A stretch of DNA of 36,620 bases from NCBI GenBank assembly GCA_903930515.1, contig CAIYYW010000329.1, positions 1 through 36,620 on the forward strand. Direction: 5' to 3'. The notes below the pieces were generated by a model. It was not told where the DNA came from. It saw nothing but the letters and a program-made list of their open reading frames with translations, and did no database searches. The position numbers were made by a program, and so were the translations under genes. The DNA is from an uncultured delta proteobacterium. GTDB taxonomy: Bacteria; RBG-13-61-14; DRUE01. Positions within the stretch are counted from its first letter, which is position 1. The number at the start of each line of letters is the position of its first letter. Shown in pieces: positions 1 to 6,834 of the stretch.

Positions 1-116
1 ATTTTGTCTCCCTTTCTGATCTCACTGGACCAATTTAAAGGCTGGAAGGAAGCTAGCATTTTTCCCAATAGTTGTCAAGGAAAAATAAATAAAAGATTTC
101 CCCCCCCGGTCGGTTC

Positions 117-146
117 TTGACAAAAAGACCGGTTTGGGATGACAAT
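117..146 (+). promoter_or_regulatory. sigma-70-type promoter, leaderless type, for RDD gene
   Basis: TTGACA at 117-122 and GACAAT at 141-146 (four of six to consensus) are separated by 18 bases. The -10 ends seven bases before the ATG at 154, so the expected start site is at or next to that ATG. This is inferred from sequence only. Confidence 0.5.
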
Positions 147-153
147 TTAAAGG

Positions 154-1479
154 ATGACCGGATTGAGATGTCCCCATTGCGGGTTCTTCAACCTGACTGC
201 CCGGGCCAAATGCGCCCGGTGCGGAAAATCCCTGCCCGAAATTCCCGCGGGTCAAAAAGATATGTTCCCGGAAGACGAGACCACCGGGTCCGGGTCGGTC
301 CTTCCCGCAGACCTCATCTCCCAGACCGGGGAATCCCTGAAGCCGAAGGAAGAGATGAAAAAGGTTTCGCTGTTGGAAGAGGCGGAAAAAGCCGAGGCCG
401 GGGAAGAGACGCCGGTGGTGGTCCGGACCGAGGAAATTGCTCTGCTGCCGGACGCGCCGGAAAAACCAGAGATGATTGAAGCCGAGCCGCTGCCGCTTCC
501 TCCGTCTCCGGAGCCGGCCGAGGAATTCAGTTCATACAAACCCGTGATCCTGGAAGAGGAGGTTGCTCCCCGTCCCGGTCCCGCGTCCAAGCCAACTGCG
601 CCGGTCCGGAAGAAAAGCTTTTTTGAGCGGGAATTCGGAGAAGGGAGCGGGTCCAAATCCGGGTCAATAATTGAAGGCGAAGTCATTACCCAAGCCACCG
701 GCATTTCCAAAGAAGCCCCGGTACCGATTGAGTATGAGCCGGAGCTGCCCAGCTTTGACGAAGCAGCCGCGAGCAAATCCCGGCCCCGGGCCGACCTGGG
801 CGACCTGTCCAATTTTTTCAAGGGCGAGAAGAAAACCCCGGAGCCGGTTCAAGAAGAGCCAGCCGCGGAGGGGAGCGAGCTTAGGCTGAATAAGGAATCC
901 GAGGAGTCGGAGGAAAGCTTATCCCGGATCGGGATTGAAAAAGAAGAGGGGAACGGCGCGAGTTTCAAGCCGGATTTCGAAGAGCCGCGGTTCCCGCAAT
1001 TCGGGGCCGATTCCGCTGAGAGCAGCGCCGCGGAATCTTCCGAGTCCGCGGTGGCTTCGCCCGCGATCCCGGGCAAGTCCCGGATCGTTTTCGCCGGGAT
1101 GTTTGACCTGTTGATTTATATGGGGATCGCCGCCCTGTTCGGGCTTGCCGGGCAATGGGCAAGCGGGATTCCCTTTTCCAGCCTGAGCTTGTCCGAGCAG
1201 GTCTGGCCGTTCGGGATCTTGATCCTGGCCGCGCTGTCCGCGGTGGTCTGGTTTTATCAGTTATTTTTTATCGCCGTGCTTGGCCAGACCTTGGGCGGGA
1301 TGATGATGAAGGTGGAAATCCTGGAACCCTCCGGCAACCGGCCGCGGATTTTGAAAGCCTCGCTCCGGGCTTTGATTTATGTGCTCTGCCTGATCCCCTT
1401 CGGACTCGGGTTCCTGCCCACGGTCCTCAGCAACTCTCTCCCCGATCTGGTCGCGCGCACCAAAGCCGTCCGCTGGTAA
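154..1479 (+). CDS. zinc-ribbon / RDD-domain membrane protein
   Basis: A 441-residue protein in three parts. Residues 5-25 form a zinc ribbon with two CxxC pairs (CPHC and CARC). Residues about 30-305 are a long, acidic, Glu/Pro/Ser-rich linker that looks disordered. Residues about 306-441 hold hydrophobic segments resembling an RDD domain, with the GQTLGGMMMKVEIL stretch and the Arg-Ala-Leu region typical of that fold. RDD proteins are small integral membrane proteins of mostly unknown role; some have been linked to ion exchange. The ribbon should face the cytoplasm. No well-spaced Shine-Dalgarno precedes the ATG (AAAGG abuts it), and the promoter geometry suggests leaderless translation. 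A TTG nine bases downstream, giving MRCPHCG, is an alternative start. It is followed on the same strand by a small nuclease-like gene, with no evidence of a shared function. Confidence 0.7.
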   Translation: MTGLRCPHCGFFNLTARAKCARCGKSLPEIPAGQKDMFPEDETTGSGSVLPADLISQTGESLKPKEEMKKVSLLEEAEKAEAGEETPVVVRTEEIALLPDAPEKPEMIEAEPLPLPPSPEPAEEFSSYKPVILEEEVAPRPGPASKPTAPVRKKSFFEREFGEGSGSKSGSIIEGEVITQATGISKEAPVPIEYEPELPSFDEAAASKSRPRADLGDLSNFFKGEKKTPEPVQEEPAAEGSELRLNKESEESEESLSRIGIEKEEGNGASFKPDFEEPRFPQFGADSAESSAAESSESAVASPAIPGKSRIVFAGMFDLLIYMGIAALFGLAGQWASGIPFSSLSLSEQVWPFGILILAALSAVVWFYQLFFIAVLGQTLGGMMMKVEILEPSGNRPRILKASLRALIYVLCLIPFGLGFLPTVLSNSLPDLVARTKAVRW

Positions 1480-1531
1480 TTAGTCAAAGAATCCCCGGCC
1501 GAGAATGTAGTCAAAGGAAAGGAAGAAACAA

Positions 1532-1939
1532 ATGGTAAAGCATTTAAGCCCGGGGAAAAAAGCCCAGCGGACCGGGAAATACGCAAAAATTATGACCAAA
1601 TGGAGGATCACATATAAGACCCGGGGCGTGAAATGGCAATTTGTTTCTTTTGAAGGGTCGCAGGGGGGAGAATCCACCGGCGTGGTTGACCTGATCGCGA
1701 TCCGGAAGAACCATGAATTGCCGAAAAAGGAGCCGTTTAGCCGTGGAGATTTGTTTGACATCGTTATGATCCAGGTCAAGAGCGGCAAGTCCGGTTTGAA
1801 AATTAGCGATATCTTTCGTTTAAAAAAAGTTGCGCGGAGGTATAAGGCCAAGCCCGTGATCGCGGAATGGGATCAGGGCAAAAGCCTGATGTTTTATGGG
1901 CTTTCCGGCAACAAGTTGGACCCGGAAAAAATATTCTGA
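1532..1939 (+). CDS. small PD-(D/E)XK-like protein of unknown function
   Basis: A 135-residue basic protein. Asp53 in a hydrophobic strand (GVVDLIAI) is followed 26 residues later by a strand ending in IQVKSG (residues 79-84). This D...(E/Q)xK spacing resembles the core of restriction-endonuclease-fold proteins such as archaeal-type Holliday junction resolvases. The usual Glu of ExK is Gln80 here, so catalysis is uncertain, though QxK variants exist in the superfamily. A helix containing KKVARRYKAKPVIAEW follows, as is common after that core. A good ribosome site (AGGAAAGGAAG) precedes the ATG. The gene lies 35 bases before the dehydratase gene. I cannot name a family; the fold assignment is inference from motif spacing. 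Confidence 0.6.
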   Translation: MVKHLSPGKKAQRTGKYAKIMTKWRITYKTRGVKWQFVSFEGSQGGESTGVVDLIAIRKNHELPKKEPFSRGDLFDIVMIQVKSGKSGLKISDIFRLKKVARRYKAKPVIAEWDQGKSLMFYGLSGNKLDPEKIF

Positions 1940-1974
1940 TTGATGAGTTCTGGAAAAAATATCAGGGGGTAAAA

Positions 1975-3621
1975 ATGAAGAAGCCGAAGAGCAGGTTATT
2001 GTTTGAGAATGCGGATATGCCGATGAGCATAGTGCGGCTGGGGATTTTGAAAGGCACCGGGATTGACATTGAGGATTTGAAGGAGAAGCCGATGATCGCG
2101 GTGGTGAACAGCCACACCGAGATCAACGCGGGCCACTCGCACCTTCGGCTCCTGGGCGAGAAGGTCAAGGAAGGGATTTACGCCGGGGGCGGCATCCCGT
2201 TTGAGTTCAATGTCCCGGCGCCGTGCGACGGGCTGACCGAGGGGAACGAGGGGATGAGGTTCATCCTGCCCCAGCGGGAATTGATTGCGGACATAGTTGA
2301 GACCCATATCCGGAGTATGCTCTTTGACGGGATGGTGATGATCGCGAGCTGCGACAAGATCATTCCCGGAATGATGATGGCCGCGATCCGGCTGGATTTG
2401 GCCGCGATCTTTATCACCGGCGGTCCGGGGGCGTGGCAGATCCGGTACACGCCGGGCCGGAAGGAGAGTGTTGACCACAAGGACTATCCGGAACTGTTAT
2501 GGAAGATCCAGACCGGAACGCTCGCCACCTGCGGCGCCTGCGAGTTGATGGGAACCGCCAACACCTTCCAGTGTCTCGCCGAGGCCATGGGCATGACCAT
2601 ACCCGGCTCGGCCAATGTGCCCGGCTTCCTGGCCGAGAAGCAGCGGTTCGCGCGCAAGGCCGGGAAGCGGATTGTTGAGATGGTGGAGGAGGGATTGACC
2701 GCTCGGAAGATTCTGACCAGAAAGGCGATTGAGAACGCGATCGTGATAGACCTGGCGATCGGAGGGTCCACCAATGCCACCCTGCATCTGCCGGCGCTGG
2801 CGCACGAGATCGGGTTTGAACTGAAGTTGGAGGAATTCAACAAATACACGAAAAAGATTCCCACGCTGTGCGGGATCAGCCCGTGCGGCCCCTTCGGGAT
2901 CATTGACCTTTATATGGCAGGCGGAGTGCCCGCGGTGATGAAGATGATGCAGGGAGACCTGCACCTGGACGCGATGACCGTGATGGGCACGCCGGTCAAG
3001 GGGATTGTGGACCACGCCCTGGTAAATGATCCCAAGGTGATTCCGCCGCGCGATAAACCGTTTTTGCCCGAAGGCGGCACCGCGGTTTTGTACGGGAACC
3101 TGGCTCCGCAAGGATGCGTGGTGAAGCAGGCCGCGGTGGCGCGGGATATGCTCAAGTTCACGGGCAAGGCAAAAGTGGCGGAGTCCGAGGCCGAGGCGAT
3201 CACATTCCTGCGCGAGAAAAAAGTTCAGGAGGGGGAGGTTTTGATCATCCGCTATGAAGGCCCCAAGGGCGGGCCGGGAATGCCGGAGATGCTCACGGTT
3301 ACGATGGCGATGGACCTGATCGGGTTCAAGCGGGTGGCCTTGATCACGGACGGAAGGTTCTCCGGCGCTTCCGCGGGTCCGTGCATCGGCCATATCACGC
3401 CCGAGGCATATTTGGGAGGGCCGATCGCGGCGCTCCGGGACGGAGACGAGATTGAAATTGATATTCCGAACCGGAAGATTGAGGTCAAGCTTTCCGATTC
3501 CGAGCTTAAGAAACGGCTGGAGAATTTCAAACCCCGGGAAAACCCGGTTCCGCAGGGATATATGAGAATGTATAAGAAGCTGGTGACCGATGCGGCGCAG
3601 GGAGCGATCCTTAAGGTCTGA
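1975..3621 (+). CDS. ilvD: IlvD/Edd family dehydratase, probably dihydroxy-acid dehydratase
   Basis: A 548-residue protein, close to the usual length for IlvD (about 550-570). Family members are iron-sulfur enzymes; IlvD converts 2,3-dihydroxy-3-methyl acids to 2-keto acids in valine, leucine and isoleucine synthesis. Visible landmarks are NSHTEINAGH near residue 45, CDGLTEGNEGM (Cys84), CDKIIPGMMMA (Cys126) and CGACELMGTANT (Cys186, Cys189). C-terminal motifs include GGPGMPEML and TDGRFSG. The usual PGH is AGH, and DGIAMGH is replaced by DGLTEGN, so a sugar-acid or other hydroxy-acid substrate is possible. The ATG at 1975 is chosen because AGGGGG sits just upstream; the reading frame extends back to 1867 but would overlap the preceding gene. 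No other branched-chain amino acid gene is nearby. Confidence 0.85.
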   Translation: MKKPKSRLLFENADMPMSIVRLGILKGTGIDIEDLKEKPMIAVVNSHTEINAGHSHLRLLGEKVKEGIYAGGGIPFEFNVPAPCDGLTEGNEGMRFILPQRELIADIVETHIRSMLFDGMVMIASCDKIIPGMMMAAIRLDLAAIFITGGPGAWQIRYTPGRKESVDHKDYPELLWKIQTGTLATCGACELMGTANTFQCLAEAMGMTIPGSANVPGFLAEKQRFARKAGKRIVEMVEEGLTARKILTRKAIENAIVIDLAIGGSTNATLHLPALAHEIGFELKLEEFNKYTKKIPTLCGISPCGPFGIIDLYMAGGVPAVMKMMQGDLHLDAMTVMGTPVKGIVDHALVNDPKVIPPRDKPFLPEGGTAVLYGNLAPQGCVVKQAAVARDMLKFTGKAKVAESEAEAITFLREKKVQEGEVLIIRYEGPKGGPGMPEMLTVTMAMDLIGFKRVALITDGRFSGASAGPCIGHITPEAYLGGPIAALRDGDEIEIDIPNRKIEVKLSDSELKKRLENFKPRENPVPQGYMRMYKKLVTDAAQGAILKV

Positions 3622-3677
3622 AAGGCACAAAGGCTTGAAAGCATAAAAGATAAAAAGCAAAACACAAGGAGGCGGAA

Positions 3678-5282
3678 ATGAAAAGAATCTTTGGCTTTTG
3701 CCTGGCGGGGATCTTTTTCCTGACCGCGAATTCCCTGCAGGCGCAAGGCCTCTGTGATCAAGCCGTTCCGACCGGACAAGGACCGGTCCTGGGCAGGCAA
3801 GATCAAAAATTGCCGGTCTGCGCTTATAAGGGCATTGCTTACGCGCTGCCGCCGGTGGGAGGGTTGCGCTGGAAAGCTCCGGAGTTTCCCGCCCAAAGAA
3901 GCGGGACCTTTCCGGCTTGGGAATTCGGGGCATCCTGCGTTCAGAACGAGGCGTTTTTTTCCGGGGGCAAGAGCAAGTCTTTCAGCGAGGATTGTCTCAC
4001 CCTCAACATTTTCCGGCCGGCCGAACCCGGGACCTATCCGGTGATGTTCTGGATTCACGGAGGGGGGGACACCGAGGGAGCGGGCAGTTATGAGATGTAT
4101 GACGGAACCGGCCTGGTTTCGGCGAAAAAGGTGGTGGTCGTGACCATCAATTACCGGCTGGGTTTTTTCGGGTTCCTGGCTTTGCCCGAGCTGGCCAAAG
4201 AAGACCCGCACCAAAGCACGGGCAATTACGGGGTGCTGGATCAAATTGCCGCCTTAAAATGGGTCCGGGAAAACATCTCCAATTTTGGCGGGAACCCGAA
4301 CCAGATAACTATTTTCGGGGAGTCCGCCGGAGGGGTTTCGGTCTGCAATCTCCTGGTGACACCCCTGGCGGCCGGGCTGTTCCAGCGCGGGATCATTGAG
4401 AGCGGCGGCTGCGACCTGAACCGGTCTTTGGAAGACGGATATGAACAGGGCCGGATCCTGCTCAAAGCCCAGGACTGCGAGGGCCGGGACGCGCTTCAAT
4501 GCCTGCGCGCAAAACCAGCCCAAAGCCTGCTGCTTCCCAGCAAGGAGTTGATCACCGGCGCCGCGGCGCATATTGACCATTATGTTTTTGCCGACCAGCC
4601 AATCGAAATTCTCAAAAAAGGAAATTTCAACCGGGTGCCCATGATCGTCGGGTCCAACCGCGATGAGTTCTCCCTGATCATTTTTCTCGCCCCGGGCGGA
4701 ATTTTTTCCTCGCGCAAACAGGTGGTCAAATTGATGGAAGACCAACTCGGGACCCGGGCGCAGGAGGTGCTCAATATGTATTCCTTTGACGATTACCAAA
4801 GGCCCGCTTTTCTGATGGGAGCGGCCTTCACCGACGGGTTCGGGTCGCGCGCCTTTGCCGCGGCGGAGGCGATGTCGCCGTTCACGCCGGTTTACCTCTA
4901 CCGCTTTGACTGGCGCGAGGAGCGGCTGGGAAAAATCCTGGGAGCTTTTCACGGGACAGAGATCCCCTTTGTGTTCGGAACCCTGGAGGCGAAAAAGGCC
5001 ACCCTCCATCTCCTGCTCAGCCCCAGGGCGGTCGCTTCGGGGAAACCGCTCTCGGAAAAAATGATGAGCTATTGGACTAATTTCGCCAAGACCGGCAACC
5101 CGAACCCAGCCGGGCTTGCGGAATGGCCGGCATATAAAACCGACCGGCGCGACCGGATCTATCTTGATAACCGGATCACGGTGGCGCCGCTCACGGCCAG
5201 GGAAATAGAGCGCTACCAATACTTCGCCGCGATCAGCGTTGAGGAGTTGATGGGTAAAAAGGATCAGGCCGGGGAGAAATAG
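3678..5282 (+). CDS. exported type-B carboxylesterase
   Basis: A 534-residue alpha/beta-hydrolase of the carboxylesterase type-B (cholinesterase/para-nitrobenzyl esterase) family. A signal peptide is clear: MKR, a hydrophobic stretch, then a cut near SLQAQG at about residue 23, so the enzyme is secreted or periplasmic. The oxyanion loop is WIHGGG, the second family signature is EDCLTLNIF, and the nucleophile elbow GESAGG gives Ser216. The likely acid is Glu330 in NRDEF and the base is His425 in FHGTEIPFVFG. All triad residues are present and length is normal for bacterial members. A near-perfect ribosome site (AAGGAGGC) precedes the ATG, 56 bases after the dehydratase stop, so the two may share a transcript. 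The natural ester substrate cannot be told from sequence. Confidence 0.92.
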   Translation: MKRIFGFCLAGIFFLTANSLQAQGLCDQAVPTGQGPVLGRQDQKLPVCAYKGIAYALPPVGGLRWKAPEFPAQRSGTFPAWEFGASCVQNEAFFSGGKSKSFSEDCLTLNIFRPAEPGTYPVMFWIHGGGDTEGAGSYEMYDGTGLVSAKKVVVVTINYRLGFFGFLALPELAKEDPHQSTGNYGVLDQIAALKWVRENISNFGGNPNQITIFGESAGGVSVCNLLVTPLAAGLFQRGIIESGGCDLNRSLEDGYEQGRILLKAQDCEGRDALQCLRAKPAQSLLLPSKELITGAAAHIDHYVFADQPIEILKKGNFNRVPMIVGSNRDEFSLIIFLAPGGIFSSRKQVVKLMEDQLGTRAQEVLNMYSFDDYQRPAFLMGAAFTDGFGSRAFAAAEAMSPFTPVYLYRFDWREERLGKILGAFHGTEIPFVFGTLEAKKATLHLLLSPRAVASGKPLSEKMMSYWTNFAKTGNPNPAGLAEWPAYKTDRRDRIYLDNRITVAPLTAREIERYQYFAAISVEELMGKKDQAGEK

Positions 5283-5285
5283 AGC

Positions 5286-5340
5286 GGGGGCGGCAAGGGA
5301 AAGGGTTTAAAAGGGTCAAGGGGTTTAAGAGGGGTAGGGG
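5286..5340 (+). repeat. G-quadruplex-type G-run tract between convergent genes
   Basis: Between the carboxylesterase stop and the convergent small membrane gene there are G-runs at 5286-5290, 5297-5299, 5303-5305, 5313-5315, 5320-5323, 5331-5334 and 5337-5340. The last five have loops of 7, 4, 7 and 2 bases, which satisfies the classic G3+N1-7 pattern. Its position after the stop fits a transcription-end or pause element. No conventional hairpin-plus-T-run is visible here. Confidence 0.5.
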
Positions 5341-5388
5341 AGAGGAAACGGCCTGGGGGATTATGCAACCTGTAATGCAGCGCGAACC

Positions 5389-5622
5389 TTACTGCTCTTC
5401 CTCTTCCGACTCCTCGGTCTTGCGTTCAATCTGGCGGGCTTTTTGTTCCAGGGCGGAAGCAGCCGGATTCGTGTATCGCTCCGCGGCGGTATCCGCCTGT
5501 TTCTGCATTATCGCATTCCGTTGCGCCTCCTGCTGCTCCATCTGATGGTAATAATAGACGCCGATTTTCCAAAGCCCCAAGCCCAACAGCACCGCCGCCG
5601 CGATCCAGATCAGCTTTTTCAT
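5389..5622 (-). CDS. small membrane-anchored coiled protein, unknown function
   Basis: A 77-residue protein with one N-terminal transmembrane segment (LIWIAAAVLLGLGLWKIGVYY, residues about 4-24). It is followed by a charged Gln/Glu/Arg-rich helical tail ending in a run of acidic residues. The topology resembles small membrane anchors or secretion-type accessory proteins, but I recognise no family. The ATG at 5622 is preferred over an in-frame GTG at 5652, because the GTG lies inside the predicted promoter (-35 at 5655-5660, -10 at 5632-5637). The gene is convergent with the carboxylesterase and lies downstream of the MNT-HEPN pair on the same strand. Confidence 0.55.
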   Translation of the reverse strand: MKKLIWIAAAVLLGLGLWKIGVYYYHQMEQQEAQRNAIMQKQADTAAERYTNPAASALEQKARQIERKTEESEEEEQ

Positions 5623-5631
5623 TATAAGATG

Positions 5632-5660
5632 AGTATAGACTTTTTTATTCACAAATTCAA
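5632..5660 (-). promoter_or_regulatory. promoter for small membrane protein, near-leaderless
   Basis: On the minus strand TTGAAT (5655-5660) and TATACT (5632-5637, five of six) are 17 bases apart. The -10 ends nine bases before the ATG at 5622, and no Shine-Dalgarno lies between, so a leader of about 0-3 bases is expected. Confidence 0.55.
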
Positions 5661-5715
5661 GAAATTTGAACCATAGAGGAATCGGGAGTTGGGCGTTAGG
5701 AATTGGGAATTAGTA

Positions 5716-5758
5716 ATTCGGGAAATTCCGAACCCCGAATGAGCCACGGCGCCGTGGC
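5716..5758. repeat. two adjacent inverted repeats
   Basis: ATTCGGG (5716-5722) pairs with CCCGAAT (5734-5740) across an 11-base loop. It is followed directly by the perfect 16-base palindrome GCCACGGC/GCCGTGGC at 5743-5758. Both lie between the HEPN gene and the next minus-strand gene. Neither is followed by a T-run on either strand, so they are not typical terminators; they could be a dispersed intergenic repeat or a binding site. Confidence 0.5.
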
Positions 5759-5815
5759 AGGAGCGCCCGCCGGCGTCCGTCTGAGCTTAGGTGCGGACCG
5801 GCTGCTTCCGCATGT

Positions 5816-6208
5816 CTATTTATGATTTGGAGACAGGCGGAGTTTCATTCGGATTGTCTCGCGGACCCGGGCAGCGGTTTTACGGGCCTGTCGGGCTTGT
5901 TCCGGCGAGGCCTGGTCGCCGGGGTATCGGAAGGAGACCGCATAAGCGGTAAGGCTTTCCATCTCATTCTTGATCAAGAGCAGTTCGGGGAGTTCGGGAA
6001 GGATTTGGTTCAACAGCGCGATCAGGTCATGGGTCCTGGGGATGCCCCGGCCTTGTTCTTCCAGATAGGCTTTCAGATACTTTTCCGCGCATTGCTGGGA
6101 ATGGAAGCAGACGGAGTTGTAAAGCGGCTTCGCGCCCCTGCTCAACCGATGGGCCGCCTGCCAATCTTCCTCGGCCTTATCAACCCCTTCCTTAACCGGA
6201 GGCTTCAT
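5816..6208 (-). CDS. HEPN-domain protein, partner of MNT nucleotidyltransferase
   Basis: A 130-residue helical protein of the HEPN type (PF05168-like). Residues about 10-125 carry the family landmarks: CFHSQQCAEKYLKAYL near residues 34-49, then PRTHDLIALL with the conserved His. The AYAVSFRYP segment before the last helix is also typical. HEPN proteins paired with MNT nucleotidyltransferases form toxin-antitoxin modules, in some of which the HEPN is an RNase inactivated by the partner's AMPylation. I do not see the canonical R-x(4-6)-H RNase motif, so toxicity is uncertain. The start overlaps the MNT gene by 17 bases and lacks its own strong ribosome site, implying translational coupling. Confidence 0.85.
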   Translation of the reverse strand: MKPPVKEGVDKAEEDWQAAHRLSRGAKPLYNSVCFHSQQCAEKYLKAYLEEQGRGIPRTHDLIALLNQILPELPELLLIKNEMESLTAYAVSFRYPGDQASPEQARQARKTAARVRETIRMKLRLSPNHK

Positions 6209-6509
6209 AAACGACTTTGCCTTTTTCCATGATTTGGCGGATGAAGGAATCTCCCCATTTCAGGCGCTGCTTGATCTGGGCGGGGGTGCGGACAATGATG
6301 TCTATGGGGTAGGTATGCTCAATGGCTTGGCGGACCGCGGCCGCGGCGTCCAGGGTGTTCTTCCGCGTTTTCATTATGACCATCAAATCAATATCGCTGT
6401 CCGGCTGGGCCTTGCCATAGGCGTGAGAGCCGAACAGGATGATCTTTTCCGGCTTGAAGGAGCGGGTGATCTGGGAGACCAGATTATTTATTTCGCGGTT
6501 CCTGCTCAT
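6192..6509 (-). CDS. MNT-type nucleotidyltransferase, partner of HEPN protein
   Basis: A 105-residue minimal nucleotidyltransferase. The signature GSx10DxD is complete: Gly27-Ser28 in LFGSHAYG, then Asp39 and Asp41 in DSDIDLMV, which bind metal and nucleotide. The C-terminal half has LDAAAAVRQAIEHTYPID and RQIMEKGKVVYE, both common in this family. Such proteins act as antitoxins that transfer AMP or another nucleotide to a HEPN toxin. It is the first intact gene of a two-gene unit with the overlapping HEPN gene. Upstream lies a degenerate second copy of the same kind of gene (6565-6723), which suggests a former tandem arrangement. Confidence 0.9.
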   Translation of the reverse strand: MSRNREINNLVSQITRSFKPEKIILFGSHAYGKAQPDSDIDLMVIMKTRKNTLDAAAAVRQAIEHTYPIDIIVRTPAQIKQRLKWGDSFIRQIMEKGKVVYEASG

Positions 6510-6834
6510 CTGCTTCCAAAATAGCCCGGGCCTCGGGAAAAATCAAGCCCTTGCTCAGAAAGGTTCAAATTATCTTTTCCATATTTTTCATCGCCTGCCT
6601 GAGCACGGGTGCGGTCTGGGTTCCGGCCAGGTCATTCTTTGTCGGGCAGTATCGGATAAGGATGATCAATCGCATGCCGGACTTCTGCTGCGGCATCCAG
6701 TTATGATCGCGGGGAATTGGCATCTTTGGCGGAAAAGGTTTATGATGAAAAAATCAATTGGGCGATACTTGGATTGGGGCTGGATTAACTTAGAGCCTGC
6801 GGTTGAGGGCATTCTGGAAAAGGAGAACAAGCCC
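6510..6834. other. intergenic stretch between MNT gene and lipoprotein
   Basis: This 325-base gap holds the MNT remnant on the minus strand at 6565-6723. After its TGA the same minus-strand frame stays open to a TAA at 6484-6486, overlapping the intact MNT start; I cannot assign that tail. The plus-strand frame is open throughout and in phase with the lipoprotein, but it contains no signal sequence until the ATG at 6835. I see no convincing promoter for the lipoprotein. Confidence 0.5.
6565..6723 (-). pseudogene. remnant of a second MNT nucleotidyltransferase
   Basis: On the minus strand, 6650-6700 reads LDAAAEVRHAIDHPYPI, identical at 13 of 17 positions to the block LDAAAAVRQAIEHTYPI of the adjacent intact MNT gene. 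Codons differ at many synonymous sites, so this is an old paralogue, not a recent copy. That frame hits a stop shortly after. A neighbouring frame then continues with TKNDLA and APVLRQAMKNMEKII, which matches the MNT C-terminus (compare FIRQIMEKGKVVYE), before a TGA at 6565-6567. The N-terminal GSx10DxD half is not visible upstream. I read it as a truncated and frameshifted gene. Confidence 0.6.

Noticed and set aside
1867-1974. Upstream extension of ilvD
   Set aside because: It overlaps the preceding gene in another frame and encodes unrelated sequence; the ATG at 1975 has a good ribosome site.
2497-3933. 478-residue minus-strand ORF opposite ilvD
   Set aside because: It is the antisense of a clear IlvD gene; the translation is rich in Arg, His and Pro with no recognisable domain. 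The same holds for 23946-25049, 25050-26183, 26996-28306, 31635-32618 and 35219-36163.
6484-6723. Selenocysteine or recoded TGA joining the minus-strand frame through 6565-6567
   Set aside because: The MNT similarity changes frame before that TGA and the GSx10DxD half is missing, so decay explains it better. No SECIS-like stem is evident.
6439-6834. 132-residue N-terminal extension of the lipoprotein
   Set aside because: The lipoprotein signal begins at 6835 with a ribosome site, and the extension overlaps the MNT gene and the MNT remnant on the other strand.
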